A DNA stretch of 5,802 nt from Desulfobulbaceae bacterium (GTDB taxonomy: Bacteria > Desulfobacterota > Desulfobulbia > Desulfobulbales > Desulfocapsaceae). This document shows, in pieces, positions 1 through 5,802 of the stretch. The notes beneath the pieces are model-generated. The model was not told the origin of the DNA and made no database searches. It saw nothing but the letters and a program-made list of their open reading frames with translations. The DNA is taken from NCBI GenBank assembly GCA_030599175.1, contig JAUVON010000192.1, forward strand, positions 1 through 5,802, read 5' to 3'. A program made the translations under genes and the position numbers. Positions within the stretch are counted from its first letter, which is position 1; every line of letters begins with the position of its first letter.

Positions 1-6
1 AAAACT

Positions 7-10
7 GGAG
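7..10 (+). promoter_or_regulatory. Ribosome binding site deciding the start of the first gene
   Basis: GGAG lies 6 nt before the ATG at 17 but only 3 nt before an in-frame GTG at 14. The 6-nt spacing is the usual one, so ATG 17 is preferred as the start. The promoter of this operon must lie upstream of the window. Confidence 0.7.
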
Positions 11-16
11 AAAGTG

Positions 17-1996
17 ATGGAATTCACCAGGGAAATTTACTGGAATGTCGGTCATGGTGCATGGACTCTGGTTCCCATGTATCTGCTTGCGATTGGGGCA
101 TTTTACCTTCTGGTAAAAGGTTTTATGAAGAGAGTTGCCGTCTATAAGCAGGGGCTGCCTCTAAAGCGAACCGACCAGCCGGCAGAACGGATCAGCAGAA
201 TGCTCACTAATATGCTGTTGCAGAAAAAGGTGACCAGGGTACAGTGGCCCGGTCTTCTCCATGGGGCCTTTTTCTGGGGGTTTGTCCTGCTTTTTATAGG
301 GACGGTTCTTATTGTTATCCAAGCGGATTTCACGGATCTCTTTTTTGGTATAAAATTCTTAAAAGGTACTTTCTACAAGCTCTTCTCCGTGGTATTGGAC
401 ATTGCCGGTCTTGTGTGCATCTTGATGCTCGGCGGACTCCTGGTCCGCCGCTATTTTTTTCCACCTGAAGGACTTGAAACCAAAAAGGATGATGGCATTA
501 TGCACGGACTCCTTTTTGCCATACTCCTCACCGGCTTTGTTATTGAAGGTGCGAGAATGGCGGTGACCGAGCTCGGCACACCCCTTGCCATCTGGTCTCC
601 TGTGGGACTGTTGTTTGCAAAAGGGATGGCAGGCATGGGGGAACAGACATTGCTGGGCTTGCATAAGGGAACCTGGTGGGTGCACCTGCTTCTGGTAATG
701 GGATTTATCATCTTGATTCCCTCTACCAAGTTTCGCCATATTTTTACCACCAGTGCAAACTACTTTTTTGAGGATCTTGGATCCAAAGGGAAACTCCTGA
801 ACCTTGATCTCGAAGATGAAGATGCTGAGACCTTTGGTGCTGCGACCTTAAAAGAGATGACATGGAAGGATATCTTCGATGCAGATGCCTGTACCCTCTG
901 CATGCGCTGTCAGGAACGCTGCCCTGCATTCAATACGGATAAACCGCTGTCACCGATGAAACTGGTGAATCAGATTGGTGATGTGGCGTTTACCTCTCCA
1001 GACGTCAACCTGATTGATACCATCGGTAAGGATGTGCTTTGGTCCTGTACAACCTGCCGGGCTTGTGAGGAGATCTGCCCGGCTTCCATTGAGCATGTCA
1101 GTAAAATTGTAGAAATGCGCCGTAGCATGGTGCTGATGGAAGGTGAGTTTCCCGGTGAAGAGGTGATGAGTGCTATGGAGGCTACTGAGGTAAACGGTAA
1201 TCCTCTTGGCATTGGTTATGCAGAGCGTGGCGAATGGGCGGAAGAACTTGGTATTAAGACCCTGGCCGAGGAGTCTGATATTGATATACTTTATTTTGTT
1301 GGCTGCTACGGATCATTTGATAAACGTAATATTGCTGTTGCTAAGAGCTTTGTCAAATTGTGCCAGGCTGCAGGGGTAAAACTGGGCATCCTCGGTAAGG
1401 AAGAAAAATGCTGTGGTGAACCCATGAGAAAGATGGGCAACGAGTATCTCTATCAATCTCTGGCCGTAGAGAACATAGAACTTATCAACTCTTATGAAGT
1501 GAAGAAAATAGTCACCAGTTGTCCACATTGCTTTAACACTCTGGAGAAGGACTACAGGGATCTCGGTCTGGATGTTGAGGTTGTTACCTATACGGTTTTC
1601 CTTGAGGGGTTGATTAAATCAGGCAGGTTGAAGATCAATGCTGAAAATCTCTCCTGCACTTATCATGACTCCTGTTATCTCGGTCGTCACAATGACATTT
1701 ATGAACCACCACGATCTCTTATTGCGGCAGCCGGTGGAAGCTTGATCGAGATGGAAAAGAACCGGCAGGAGGGGTTTTGCTGCAGTGCCGGAGGCGGACG
1801 GATAATGGCCGAAGAGAAAATTGGTGAGCGTATTAACATCAAAAGAGTCAAGATGGCTGTGGAGACTGGGGCGGATGTGTTGCTTTCCAACTGTCCATTC
1901 TGCCTCACTATGTTTGAAGACGGGGTTAAAGGGGCCGATGTTGAAGAACAGCTTAAACCAAGAGATATTGCCGAGGTTCTGGCAGAGCGGATTTAA
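17..1996 (+). CDS. Membrane-bound iron-sulfur oxidoreductase, EtfAB:menaquinone oxidoreductase (EMO) type
   Basis: The 659-residue protein probably takes electrons from the EtfAB encoded just downstream and passes them to menaquinone at the cytoplasmic membrane. Five hydrophobic segments are visible at about 16-36, 79-101, 124-145, 162-180 and 222-236. They resemble the NarI cytochrome b subunit, and histidines 82, 163, 216, 223 and 241 near them are candidate haem ligands. A ferredoxin-like part follows, with two CxxCxxCxxxCP motifs (C292/295/298/302 and C344/347/350/354). The C-terminal half holds two CCG domains (DUF224, as in HdrB): C430-X34-CC465/466-X35-C502xxC505 and C553-X34-CC588/589-X36-C626xxC629. 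The second reads CCSAGGG rather than CCG. The same architecture is known from syntrophic fatty-acid oxidisers, where it is named EMO. The gene looks intact and lies 22 nt before etfB. A generic heterodisulfide-reductase-like protein is the alternative name. Architecture is seen; partner and acceptor are inferred from context. Confidence 0.9.
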   Translation: MEFTREIYWNVGHGAWTLVPMYLLAIGAFYLLVKGFMKRVAVYKQGLPLKRTDQPAERISRMLTNMLLQKKVTRVQWPGLLHGAFFWGFVLLFIGTVLIVIQADFTDLFFGIKFLKGTFYKLFSVVLDIAGLVCILMLGGLLVRRYFFPPEGLETKKDDGIMHGLLFAILLTGFVIEGARMAVTELGTPLAIWSPVGLLFAKGMAGMGEQTLLGLHKGTWWVHLLLVMGFIILIPSTKFRHIFTTSANYFFEDLGSKGKLLNLDLEDEDAETFGAATLKEMTWKDIFDADACTLCMRCQERCPAFNTDKPLSPMKLVNQIGDVAFTSPDVNLIDTIGKDVLWSCTTCRACEEICPASIEHVSKIVEMRRSMVLMEGEFPGEEVMSAMEATEVNGNPLGIGYAERGEWAEELGIKTLAEESDIDILYFVGCYGSFDKRNIAVAKSFVKLCQAAGVKLGILGKEEKCCGEPMRKMGNEYLYQSLAVENIELINSYEVKKIVTSCPHCFNTLEKDYRDLGLDVEVVTYTVFLEGLIKSGRLKINAENLSCTYHDSCYLGRHNDIYEPPRSLIAAAGGSLIEMEKNRQEGFCCSAGGGRIMAEEKIGERINIKRVKMAVETGADVLLSNCPFCLTMFEDGVKGADVEEQLKPRDIAEVLAERI

Positions 1997-2018
1997 AAAT
2001 GAGAACTGGAGGTAACAT

Positions 2019-2792
2019 ATGAAGATTTTAGTCTGTATAAAACGGGTTCCCGACATGGAATCAAAATTCAAGGTGGACGCAGACGGCACCTGGTATGAAA
2101 AAACTGATCTCGCCTGGAGAATGAATGAGTATGATGAGTATGCGGTGGAACAGGCAGTGCAGCTCAAAGAGCAGGAGGAAGATTCTGATCTGACTGTCCT
2201 CTGTATAGGGGGGGATCAGGTTAAGGAGACCATGAAAAAAGCTCTGGCTATGGGGTGCGATCGAGGAGCTCATATTGCAGACGATAATTCAAGCAGTAAA
2301 GAGCCATTTGAAATAGCCGGGATCATCGCCGAGTACGCAAAAGATAAGAGTTTTGATCTGGTTTTTACCGGCATGCAGTCACAGGACAGGGGAAGCGCAC
2401 AAGTGGGTATCCTGGTTGCAGAACTTCTTGATATACCGGGAATTGCAACTATTGTCGATTTTGTCTATTCCGGTGGAGAAGTCAAAGTTAAACGGGAGCT
2501 TGAAGGTGGTGTAAAGGCATGTGTGACAGTTAAGGCACCTTTAGTTGTTACCTGTCAGCTGGGACTCAATACTCCCCGCTATCCAACTCTGCCCAATATC
2601 ATGAAGGCTAAGAAAAAGGAACTGCTCTCTCTGCCTGTTGAGGATTTGTTGAAAGTTGATTCCAGGCAGGAGACCGCAAAGATATATTTCCCTGAGAAAA
2701 AAGGTGGTGGTCTTATTCTGGAAGGAGATGCCCCGGAGCTTGTTGATAAGCTGATTCAGATTCTTAAAGAGAAAACTGCTGTTCTTGCTTAG
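2019..2792 (+). CDS. etfB: Electron transfer flavoprotein, beta subunit
   Basis: This 257-residue protein is the beta half of the soluble heterodimer that accepts electrons from acyl-CoA dehydrogenases. The N-terminus MKILVCIKRVPD is typical of EtfB. The nucleotide-binding region contains DLVFTGMQSQDRGSAQVG (residues 113-130), where the family binds AMP or, in bifurcating members, a second FAD. The family signature follows as VKRELEGGVKACVTVKAPLV (156-175), then NTPRYPTLPNIMKAKKK (184-200), the conserved stretch that contacts EtfA in this family. Length is normal for the family. A strong GGAGGT at 2008-2013, 5 nt before the ATG, supports the start. The gene sits between the membrane iron-sulfur protein and etfA, the usual order for this module. 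The loop reads QDRGSAQVG rather than the DDDxNQTG of classical ETFs, so the bound nucleotide cannot be assumed. Confidence 0.96.
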   Translation: MKILVCIKRVPDMESKFKVDADGTWYEKTDLAWRMNEYDEYAVEQAVQLKEQEEDSDLTVLCIGGDQVKETMKKALAMGCDRGAHIADDNSSSKEPFEIAGIIAEYAKDKSFDLVFTGMQSQDRGSAQVGILVAELLDIPGIATIVDFVYSGGEVKVKRELEGGVKACVTVKAPLVVTCQLGLNTPRYPTLPNIMKAKKKELLSLPVEDLLKVDSRQETAKIYFPEKKGGGLILEGDAPELVDKLIQILKEKTAVLA

Positions 2793-2796
2793 GAGA
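2791..2796 (+). promoter_or_regulatory. etfA ribosome binding site overlapping the etfB stop
   Basis: AGGAGA begins inside the etfB TAG stop codon (2790-2792) and lies 5 nt before the etfA ATG at 2802. A ribosome finishing etfB would sit on this site, which favours translational coupling and equal amounts of the two ETF subunits. Confidence 0.75.
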
Positions 2797-2801
2797 TATT
2801 T

Positions 2802-3719
2802 ATGAAGATAATACTTGTTGCAGAATATAGAGACGGAAAGCTGCTTGCGAGCTTTAATGAGCTGATGGATTTTGCCGATAAAATGGGTGGAGAGAATGTT
2901 ATGTTTCTGGTAGGAGGCGACAATGATCTGCCGAAATATGATGGAAAGCTTTATCTCGCTGATGCCGGAACCTTCGGCGAGTATAGCCCTGACGTACACA
3001 AGCAGTTGATTCTCGATATCGTGGAAAAAGAACAGGCTGATATGGTGGCCTTCTGTCATTCTTCTTATGGCTGGGATCTGGCGCCAAGGGTCGCTTTTGC
3101 CTTGAAGGCTGCCCAGGTCTCCGAGATTGTCGAGATCGTCGATGGTGTCCCGGTGGTTCCTGTTTGTAATGCAAAATTGAGACGAGACGTGCAAATTAAA
3201 ACAAAACGGTCCGTTGTTACCCTCCAGGCCGGTGCCTTTGGTCTCCCTGAAGAACCTGCCGGTACTCCGACTATCGAAAAAGTAGAAGGGGATTTGGCTG
3301 GAAGAGTTCAGTTTACCGGTTATGAGCAGCCTGAAAGTGGTGGTGTTGACCTGGGGAAGGCCCGGATCGTTGTCAGTGCCGGCAGGGGAATCGGCAAGCC
3401 CGAAAATGTGGAAATGATCGCCAACCTTGCCCAGGCGCTAGGTGGTGAATATGGAGCGAGCAGACCTGTAGTCGATTCTGAATGGGTTGAACATAACCGC
3501 CAGGTGGGCACCACCGGTCAGACGGTAGCACCTAAGCTTTATGTAGCCTGCGGGATTTCCGGTGCTATTCAGCATCTGGCTGGAATGAAAAAGTCGGAAT
3601 TTATCGTGGCTGTAAATACCGATAAGGATGCTCCCATAGGTGAGGCGGCAGATGTTCTGGTTGTTGCTGATTTAAAGGAATTTGTGCCTTTGTTGACAGA
3701 AAAAATTCAATCCCTGTAG
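2802..3719 (+). CDS. etfA: Electron transfer flavoprotein, alpha subunit
   Basis: This 305-residue protein is the FAD-carrying alpha half of the EtfAB heterodimer. Residues 1 to about 180 form the N-terminal alpha/beta domain, with the family-typical CHSSYGWDLAPRVA stretch (85-98). The C-terminal FAD domain begins with ARIVVSAGRGIG (187-198), continues with RQVGTTGQTVAPKLY (233-247), and carries the EtfA signature CGISGAIQHLAGM (250-262) and VNTDKDAPI (271-279). All expected FAD-contact motifs are present. The length fits a plain ETF alpha without the extra N-terminal ferredoxin domain of some clostridial forms. The classical VGQTGK loop is VGTTGQ here, a variation within the family as far as I can tell. 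It starts 9 nt after etfB and is followed after 11 nt by a thioesterase gene. Confidence 0.96.
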   Translation: MKIILVAEYRDGKLLASFNELMDFADKMGGENVMFLVGGDNDLPKYDGKLYLADAGTFGEYSPDVHKQLILDIVEKEQADMVAFCHSSYGWDLAPRVAFALKAAQVSEIVEIVDGVPVVPVCNAKLRRDVQIKTKRSVVTLQAGAFGLPEEPAGTPTIEKVEGDLAGRVQFTGYEQPESGGVDLGKARIVVSAGRGIGKPENVEMIANLAQALGGEYGASRPVVDSEWVEHNRQVGTTGQTVAPKLYVACGISGAIQHLAGMKKSEFIVAVNTDKDAPIGEAADVLVVADLKEFVPLLTEKIQSL

Positions 3720-3721
3720 GA
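3718..3721 (+). promoter_or_regulatory. Weak ribosome binding site overlapping the etfA stop
   Basis: AGGA overlaps the etfA TAG stop (3717-3719) and lies 9 nt before the ATG at 3731. It is weaker than the sites of etfB and etfA. The thioesterase may therefore depend on ribosomes arriving from etfA and be made in smaller amounts. Confidence 0.5.
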
Positions 3722-3730
3722 CACGTCTGT

Positions 3731-4126
3731 ATGGAATACTTAACAGAAATTAAAGTGAGAGGGTATCATGCCGATTTTTACGGCCATGTGAATAATGCCC
3801 GGTACCTTGAATTTTTTGAAGAAGACAGGTGGGCTCTGCTGGAGTCCAAGATAGATCTGAAAAAATGGGCCAGAGAGGGGCTGGTGTTCCTGGTTGTAAA
3901 TATTAATGTGAACTATCGCGCTGCTGTTCCGGTGGGAGAGACATTACTCGTCACGACTAGACTGGAAAGAATTGGTAATAAAAGCGTAGTGTTAAAGCAG
4001 GATATATTTCTGAAAAGAACAGAAGAACTTGTCACTGATGCTCTGGTTACCTTTGTTATTGGAGGTAAAGATGGTGCTGTTCTGATGGAAGGGGATATCT
4101 TAAAGGAAATTGAAAAATTGCGCTAA
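3731..4126 (+). CDS. Hotdog-fold acyl-CoA thioesterase (4HBT/YbgC-like)
   Basis: The 131-residue protein is the usual size for a single-domain hotdog thioesterase, which hydrolyses acyl-CoA or aryl-CoA thioesters to free acid and CoA, normally as a dimer or tetramer in the cytoplasm. The N-terminal motif HADFYGHVNNARYLEFFEE (13-31) matches the DxDxxGHVNNxxYxxxxE pattern of the 4HBT superfamily. D15 falls at the position of the catalytic aspartate (Asp17 in Pseudomonas 4-hydroxybenzoyl-CoA thioesterase); the first Asp of the pattern is His13. NINVNYRAAVPVGETLLVTTRLERIGNKSV (57-86, with minor variation) fits the central hotdog strands. It lies 11 nt after etfA and is probably cotranscribed. A role in releasing CoA from accumulating beta-oxidation or aromatic intermediates fits the context, but the substrate cannot be read from the sequence. 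Confidence 0.88.
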   Translation: MEYLTEIKVRGYHADFYGHVNNARYLEFFEEDRWALLESKIDLKKWAREGLVFLVVNINVNYRAAVPVGETLLVTTRLERIGNKSVVLKQDIFLKRTEELVTDALVTFVIGGKDGAVLMEGDILKEIEKLR

Positions 4127-4179
4127 TATATGTGAACAGTTTTGCACAGCAATATGATTAACTCTGGTTCGATTTTTTG

Positions 4180-4206
4180 TTGACATTCATTGTAGTTATA
4201 TATTAG
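4180..4206 (+). promoter_or_regulatory. Possible sigma70-like promoter for the fadL-type gene
   Basis: A perfect TTGACA lies at 4180-4185. The -10 candidates are TATTAG at 4201-4206 (15-nt spacer, 4 of 6 consensus bases) and TATATT at 4199-4204. The latter is closer to consensus but only 13 nt from TTGACA; it would suit TTGTTG at 4177-4182 better (16 nt). No convincing terminator hairpin is seen between the thioesterase stop at 4126 and this site, so read-through from the upstream operon is also possible. The rest of the 270-nt gap (4127-4396) has no plausible small gene; the ATGs I checked there run into stops within about 10 codons. Confidence 0.45.
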
Positions 4207-4345
4207 ACAAAAGAAGGTTATATTAACGTTGATTGTTCTCGATGCTTACTTAAACGTAAAGGTGAGATATTTGAATGTAGAGGCAGGGCATGATATACTG
4301 ACTTTGTTTTAAGTGAGCCGGGGAAGATTTAGTATCAAGAGGCGT

Positions 4346-4364
4346 CTGTCGTATTTAACGGCAG
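4346..4364 (+). other. Small hairpin in the presumed leader of the fadL-type gene
   Basis: CTGTCGT and ACGGCAG can pair as a 7-bp stem with one G-U pair around the 5-base loop ATTTA. It ends 21 nt before the ribosome binding site at 4386. No T-tract follows, so it is not an intrinsic terminator. It could affect mRNA stability or translation, or be chance. I recognise no riboswitch class in the leader. Confidence 0.3.
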
Positions 4365-4385
4365 GTCTATGGATTAATAAGAGAG

Positions 4386-4390
4386 AGGAG
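4386..4390 (+). promoter_or_regulatory. Ribosome binding site deciding the fadL-type start
   Basis: AGGAG lies 6 nt before the ATG at 4397. The reading frame stays open upstream to a GTG at 4313, but that codon has no well-placed ribosome site, and starting there would put 28 charged residues in front of the signal peptide. ATG 4397 is therefore the start. Confidence 0.85.
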
Positions 4391-4396
4391 AAAAGA

Positions 4397-5614
4397 ATGA
4401 AGAAGAAGCTATCTGTACTGGCATTGGTATCAGTATTTGCAGCGGGTTCAGCATTTGCTTCCGGCTGGCGTATACCGGAACAGTCAGTTGATTCAACAGC
4501 CAAAGCGGGCGCCAATATAGCATCATCCACCCGGGGTGATACGGCATACTACAATCCTGCCAATATGTCCTGGATGGCTGATACCTGGACTCTTGAGGGT
4601 GATCTTACCTACCTGTATCTTTCTCCAATTGAGTATGAAGATTCTCGTAGTCCAATTTTGAACGGTGAGTCGGAAAGTGAACATTTTATCATACCCACCG
4701 GTTTTTTTGTTTCCCCCTCCTACGGTGGTGCACGTTTTGGATTCGCGCTTGTTGCACCGGCCGGTTTGTCCAAACAATGGGAAGATCCTTATCCAAAAAC
4801 CTATGCAGAAGAGTTTTCTCTCACAGTTCTTGAAGCAAATCCCACAGTATCTTATGGTCTTGGCGATATGTTCTCAATCGCCGGTGGTGTACGGATGATC
4901 TATGCCGATGCCACGGTTAAGAGCGATGGCAGTGGCATGGGTATCCCTCTCTCGCGGAGTATGGAAGGGGATACCTTAGAATGGGGATGGAATGCAGCGG
5001 CTGCTTTTAAGCCCATGGACGCACTTAATATTTCAGCTACCTATCGTTCTCATATTGATCTTGAGTTTGAGGATAAGGCAGACTTGAACCTGATGGGTAA
5101 CCTTATGACCCTCGATACCACAGTTGATGTACCTGTACCGGCAGTGTTTGCCCTGTCGGTTGCCTATGATGTACTGGAAAACCTCAATGTGGAACTTACC
5201 TGGGATAGAACCTTCTGGTCAGAATATGAGCATCTCCATTTCCATTTTACGCCCACAATTCCAGGCAATCCGTTTGAAACTCCGGTATCAAAGAACTGGG
5301 ATGATACCGATGCCTTTCGTCTCGGCCTGACCTATGGAGTCAATGATACTGTTACCTTAATGGGTGGTTTTGGTTATGACAACAATCCGGCCCCGGCAGA
5401 AAATATAGGTTTTGAACTGCCCGATTCGAATGCCTGGCTCTATTCTCTGGGTATGCAGTATAAAGTCAACGAGAAAATGGAACTCGGAATCGCTGCTCTG
5501 TATGACTATAAAGAGAGCCGCAAGGTAGAGGTAATTCCATCCGACGTGGTGTATGGTGAATTCACCAATGCCTCGGCACTTCTTATTACAGCTGGTATAA
5601 ATTACAAGTTCTAA
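4397..5614 (+). CDS. OmpP1/FadL/TodX family outer membrane transport protein
   Basis: The 405-residue protein is an outer membrane beta-barrel channel of the FadL family, which lets long-chain fatty acids or hydrophobic hydrocarbons cross the outer membrane. Residues 1-21 form a signal peptide: MKKK, a hydrophobic core, and AFA before the cut at SGW. The mature N-terminus SGWRIPEQSVDSTAKAGA followed by DTAYYNPANMSWM (48-60) is the family hallmark, the EQS and NPA motifs that form the hatch region in FadL. Later stretches align by eye with E. coli FadL: YRSHIDLEFED (216-226), FRLGLTYGVNDTVTLMGGFGYDNNP (307-331) and LPDSNAWLYSLGMQY (341-355). The chain ends in phenylalanine (NYKF), as outer membrane barrels usually do. 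It is somewhat shorter than E. coli FadL (about 446 residues with signal). It follows the ETF operon after 270 nt and is closed by a strong terminator. The substrate is not determined; the fadL symbol is not assigned because TodX-like hydrocarbon channels share these motifs. Confidence 0.92.
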   Translation: MKKKLSVLALVSVFAAGSAFASGWRIPEQSVDSTAKAGANIASSTRGDTAYYNPANMSWMADTWTLEGDLTYLYLSPIEYEDSRSPILNGESESEHFIIPTGFFVSPSYGGARFGFALVAPAGLSKQWEDPYPKTYAEEFSLTVLEANPTVSYGLGDMFSIAGGVRMIYADATVKSDGSGMGIPLSRSMEGDTLEWGWNAAAAFKPMDALNISATYRSHIDLEFEDKADLNLMGNLMTLDTTVDVPVPAVFALSVAYDVLENLNVELTWDRTFWSEYEHLHFHFTPTIPGNPFETPVSKNWDDTDAFRLGLTYGVNDTVTLMGGFGYDNNPAPAENIGFELPDSNAWLYSLGMQYKVNEKMELGIAALYDYKESRKVEVIPSDVVYGEFTNASALLITAGINYKF

Positions 5615-5637
5615 GAGGAATTTTTCGAGCTGTCACT

Positions 5638-5672
5638 ACCCCCTTGTTGCTGTATGCAGCAAGGGGGTTTTT
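5638..5672 (+). terminator. Intrinsic terminator after the fadL-type gene
   Basis: CCCCCTTGTTGC (5639-5650) and GCAGCAAGGGGG (5656-5667) form a 12-bp stem with one G-U pair and a TGTAT loop, extended by one A-T pair (5638/5668), directly followed by TTTTT (5668-5672). It lies 24 nt after the stop codon. On the opposite strand no T-tract follows the stem, so it is chiefly a plus-strand terminator. Confidence 0.93.
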
Positions 5673-5683
5673 CATATACGGGT

Positions 5684-5802
5684 TTAAAGACCGCGCATAT
5701 ATTCAGGCTTAAGACTAACCCTGCCCTTTAATGCATCGTCGATAAGCTTCAGGGTTGCAATCTTATCCCGAGGGAGTTTTGCCTTGACAGGAAGGTAGTT
5801 GG
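5684..5802 (-). CDS. C-terminal end of a convergent gene, product not identified
   Basis: Reading the minus strand from the right edge gives an open frame of 38 residues ending in TAA (5684-5686): NYLPVKAKLPRDK, IATLKLIDDALKG and RVSLKPEYMRGL. The gene continues past the window. The sequence is hydrophilic and looks like real protein, with a likely helix IATLKLIDDALKG and codon use like its neighbours. From memory, C-termini of the form LPxDK...LKPEWLRGL occur in some radical SAM proteins, but no cysteine motif is visible here and this remains a guess. It converges on the fadL-type gene with 69 nt between the two stops. Confidence 0.6.
   Translation of the reverse strand, partial: NYLPVKAKLPRDKIATLKLIDDALKGRVSLKPEYMRGL

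Noticed and set aside
14..16. GTG start one codon before ATG 17 in the first gene
   Set aside because: The GGAG at 7-10 is only 3 nt away from it, while ATG 17 has normal spacing. The difference is one residue.
359..750. Overlapping minus-strand open frames inside the first gene
   Set aside because: Both are antisense to the NarI-like membrane part, have no ribosome site of note and no family resemblance.
1768..1797. CCSAGGG in place of CCG in the second cysteine-rich domain as a sign of a defective cluster site
   Set aside because: All five cysteines of the C-X34-CC-X36-CxxC pattern are present, and the glycine position varies in this family, so function is not in doubt.
1619..2167. Long minus-strand open frame (182 codons)
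   Set aside because: It lies antisense to the end of the iron-sulfur gene and the start of etfB, both strongly supported; its translation shows no family motif.
2541..3194. Minus-strand open frame of 217 codons across the etfB-etfA junction
   Set aside because: It is a shadow of two well-supported genes and its translation looks like non-coding composition with no recognisable motif.
4127..4180. Possible terminator after the thioesterase gene
   Set aside because: There is a T-run at 4173-4178, but only a 4-bp TGTG/CACA pairing nearby and not adjacent to it; no stable hairpin is seen.
4313..4396. In-frame 28-codon extension of the fadL-type gene from GTG 4313
   Set aside because: It has no well-placed ribosome site, adds charged residues before a textbook signal peptide, and ATG 4397 has AGGAG at ideal spacing.

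Overview
The window (about 5.8 kb, moderate GC) looks like chromosomal DNA of an anaerobic Gram-negative bacterium. The best guess is a Desulfobacterota-type organism such as a sulfate reducer or syntroph. Two things point there. First, a membrane-bound heterodisulfide-reductase-like iron-sulfur protein sits directly next to etfBA, an arrangement known from syntrophic fatty-acid oxidisers and their relatives. Second, a FadL-type outer membrane protein shows that the cell has an outer membrane. The taxonomic call is an inference; no rRNA or other marker gene is present.

Layout, left to right. (1) 17-1996, +: a membrane iron-sulfur oxidoreductase of the EtfAB:menaquinone oxidoreductase (EMO) type, with a NarI-like membrane part, two 4Fe-4S clusters and two CCG domains. 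(2) 2019-2792, +: electron transfer flavoprotein beta subunit (etfB). (3) 2802-3719, +: electron transfer flavoprotein alpha subunit (etfA). (4) 3731-4126, +: a small hotdog-fold acyl-CoA thioesterase. Gaps of 22, 9 and 11 nt, and two Shine-Dalgarno sequences that overlap the preceding stop codon, suggest one translationally coupled operon. (5) 4127-4396: a 270-nt gap with no gene. It carries a possible sigma70-like promoter and a small hairpin in the presumed leader. (6) 4397-5614, +: an OmpP1/FadL/TodX family outer membrane channel with a clear signal peptide. (7) 5638-5672: a strong intrinsic terminator. (8) 5684 to the right edge, -: the C-terminal end of a convergent gene whose product I cannot identify with confidence.

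Functional reading. The genes form a coherent acyl-CoA oxidation electron route. FadL would take up a hydrophobic substrate (fatty acid or hydrocarbon). Acyl-CoA dehydrogenases encoded elsewhere would reduce EtfAB. EtfAB would pass electrons to the membrane iron-sulfur protein, which would reduce menaquinone. The thioesterase could release CoA from accumulating acyl-CoA esters. No acyl-CoA dehydrogenase, acyl-CoA ligase or regulator is visible here. I see no mobile element, CRISPR array, tRNA or rRNA. The EMO/ETF module is a known type, so the less usual points are the fused thioesterase gene, the FadL neighbour and the EtfB nucleotide-loop sequence.
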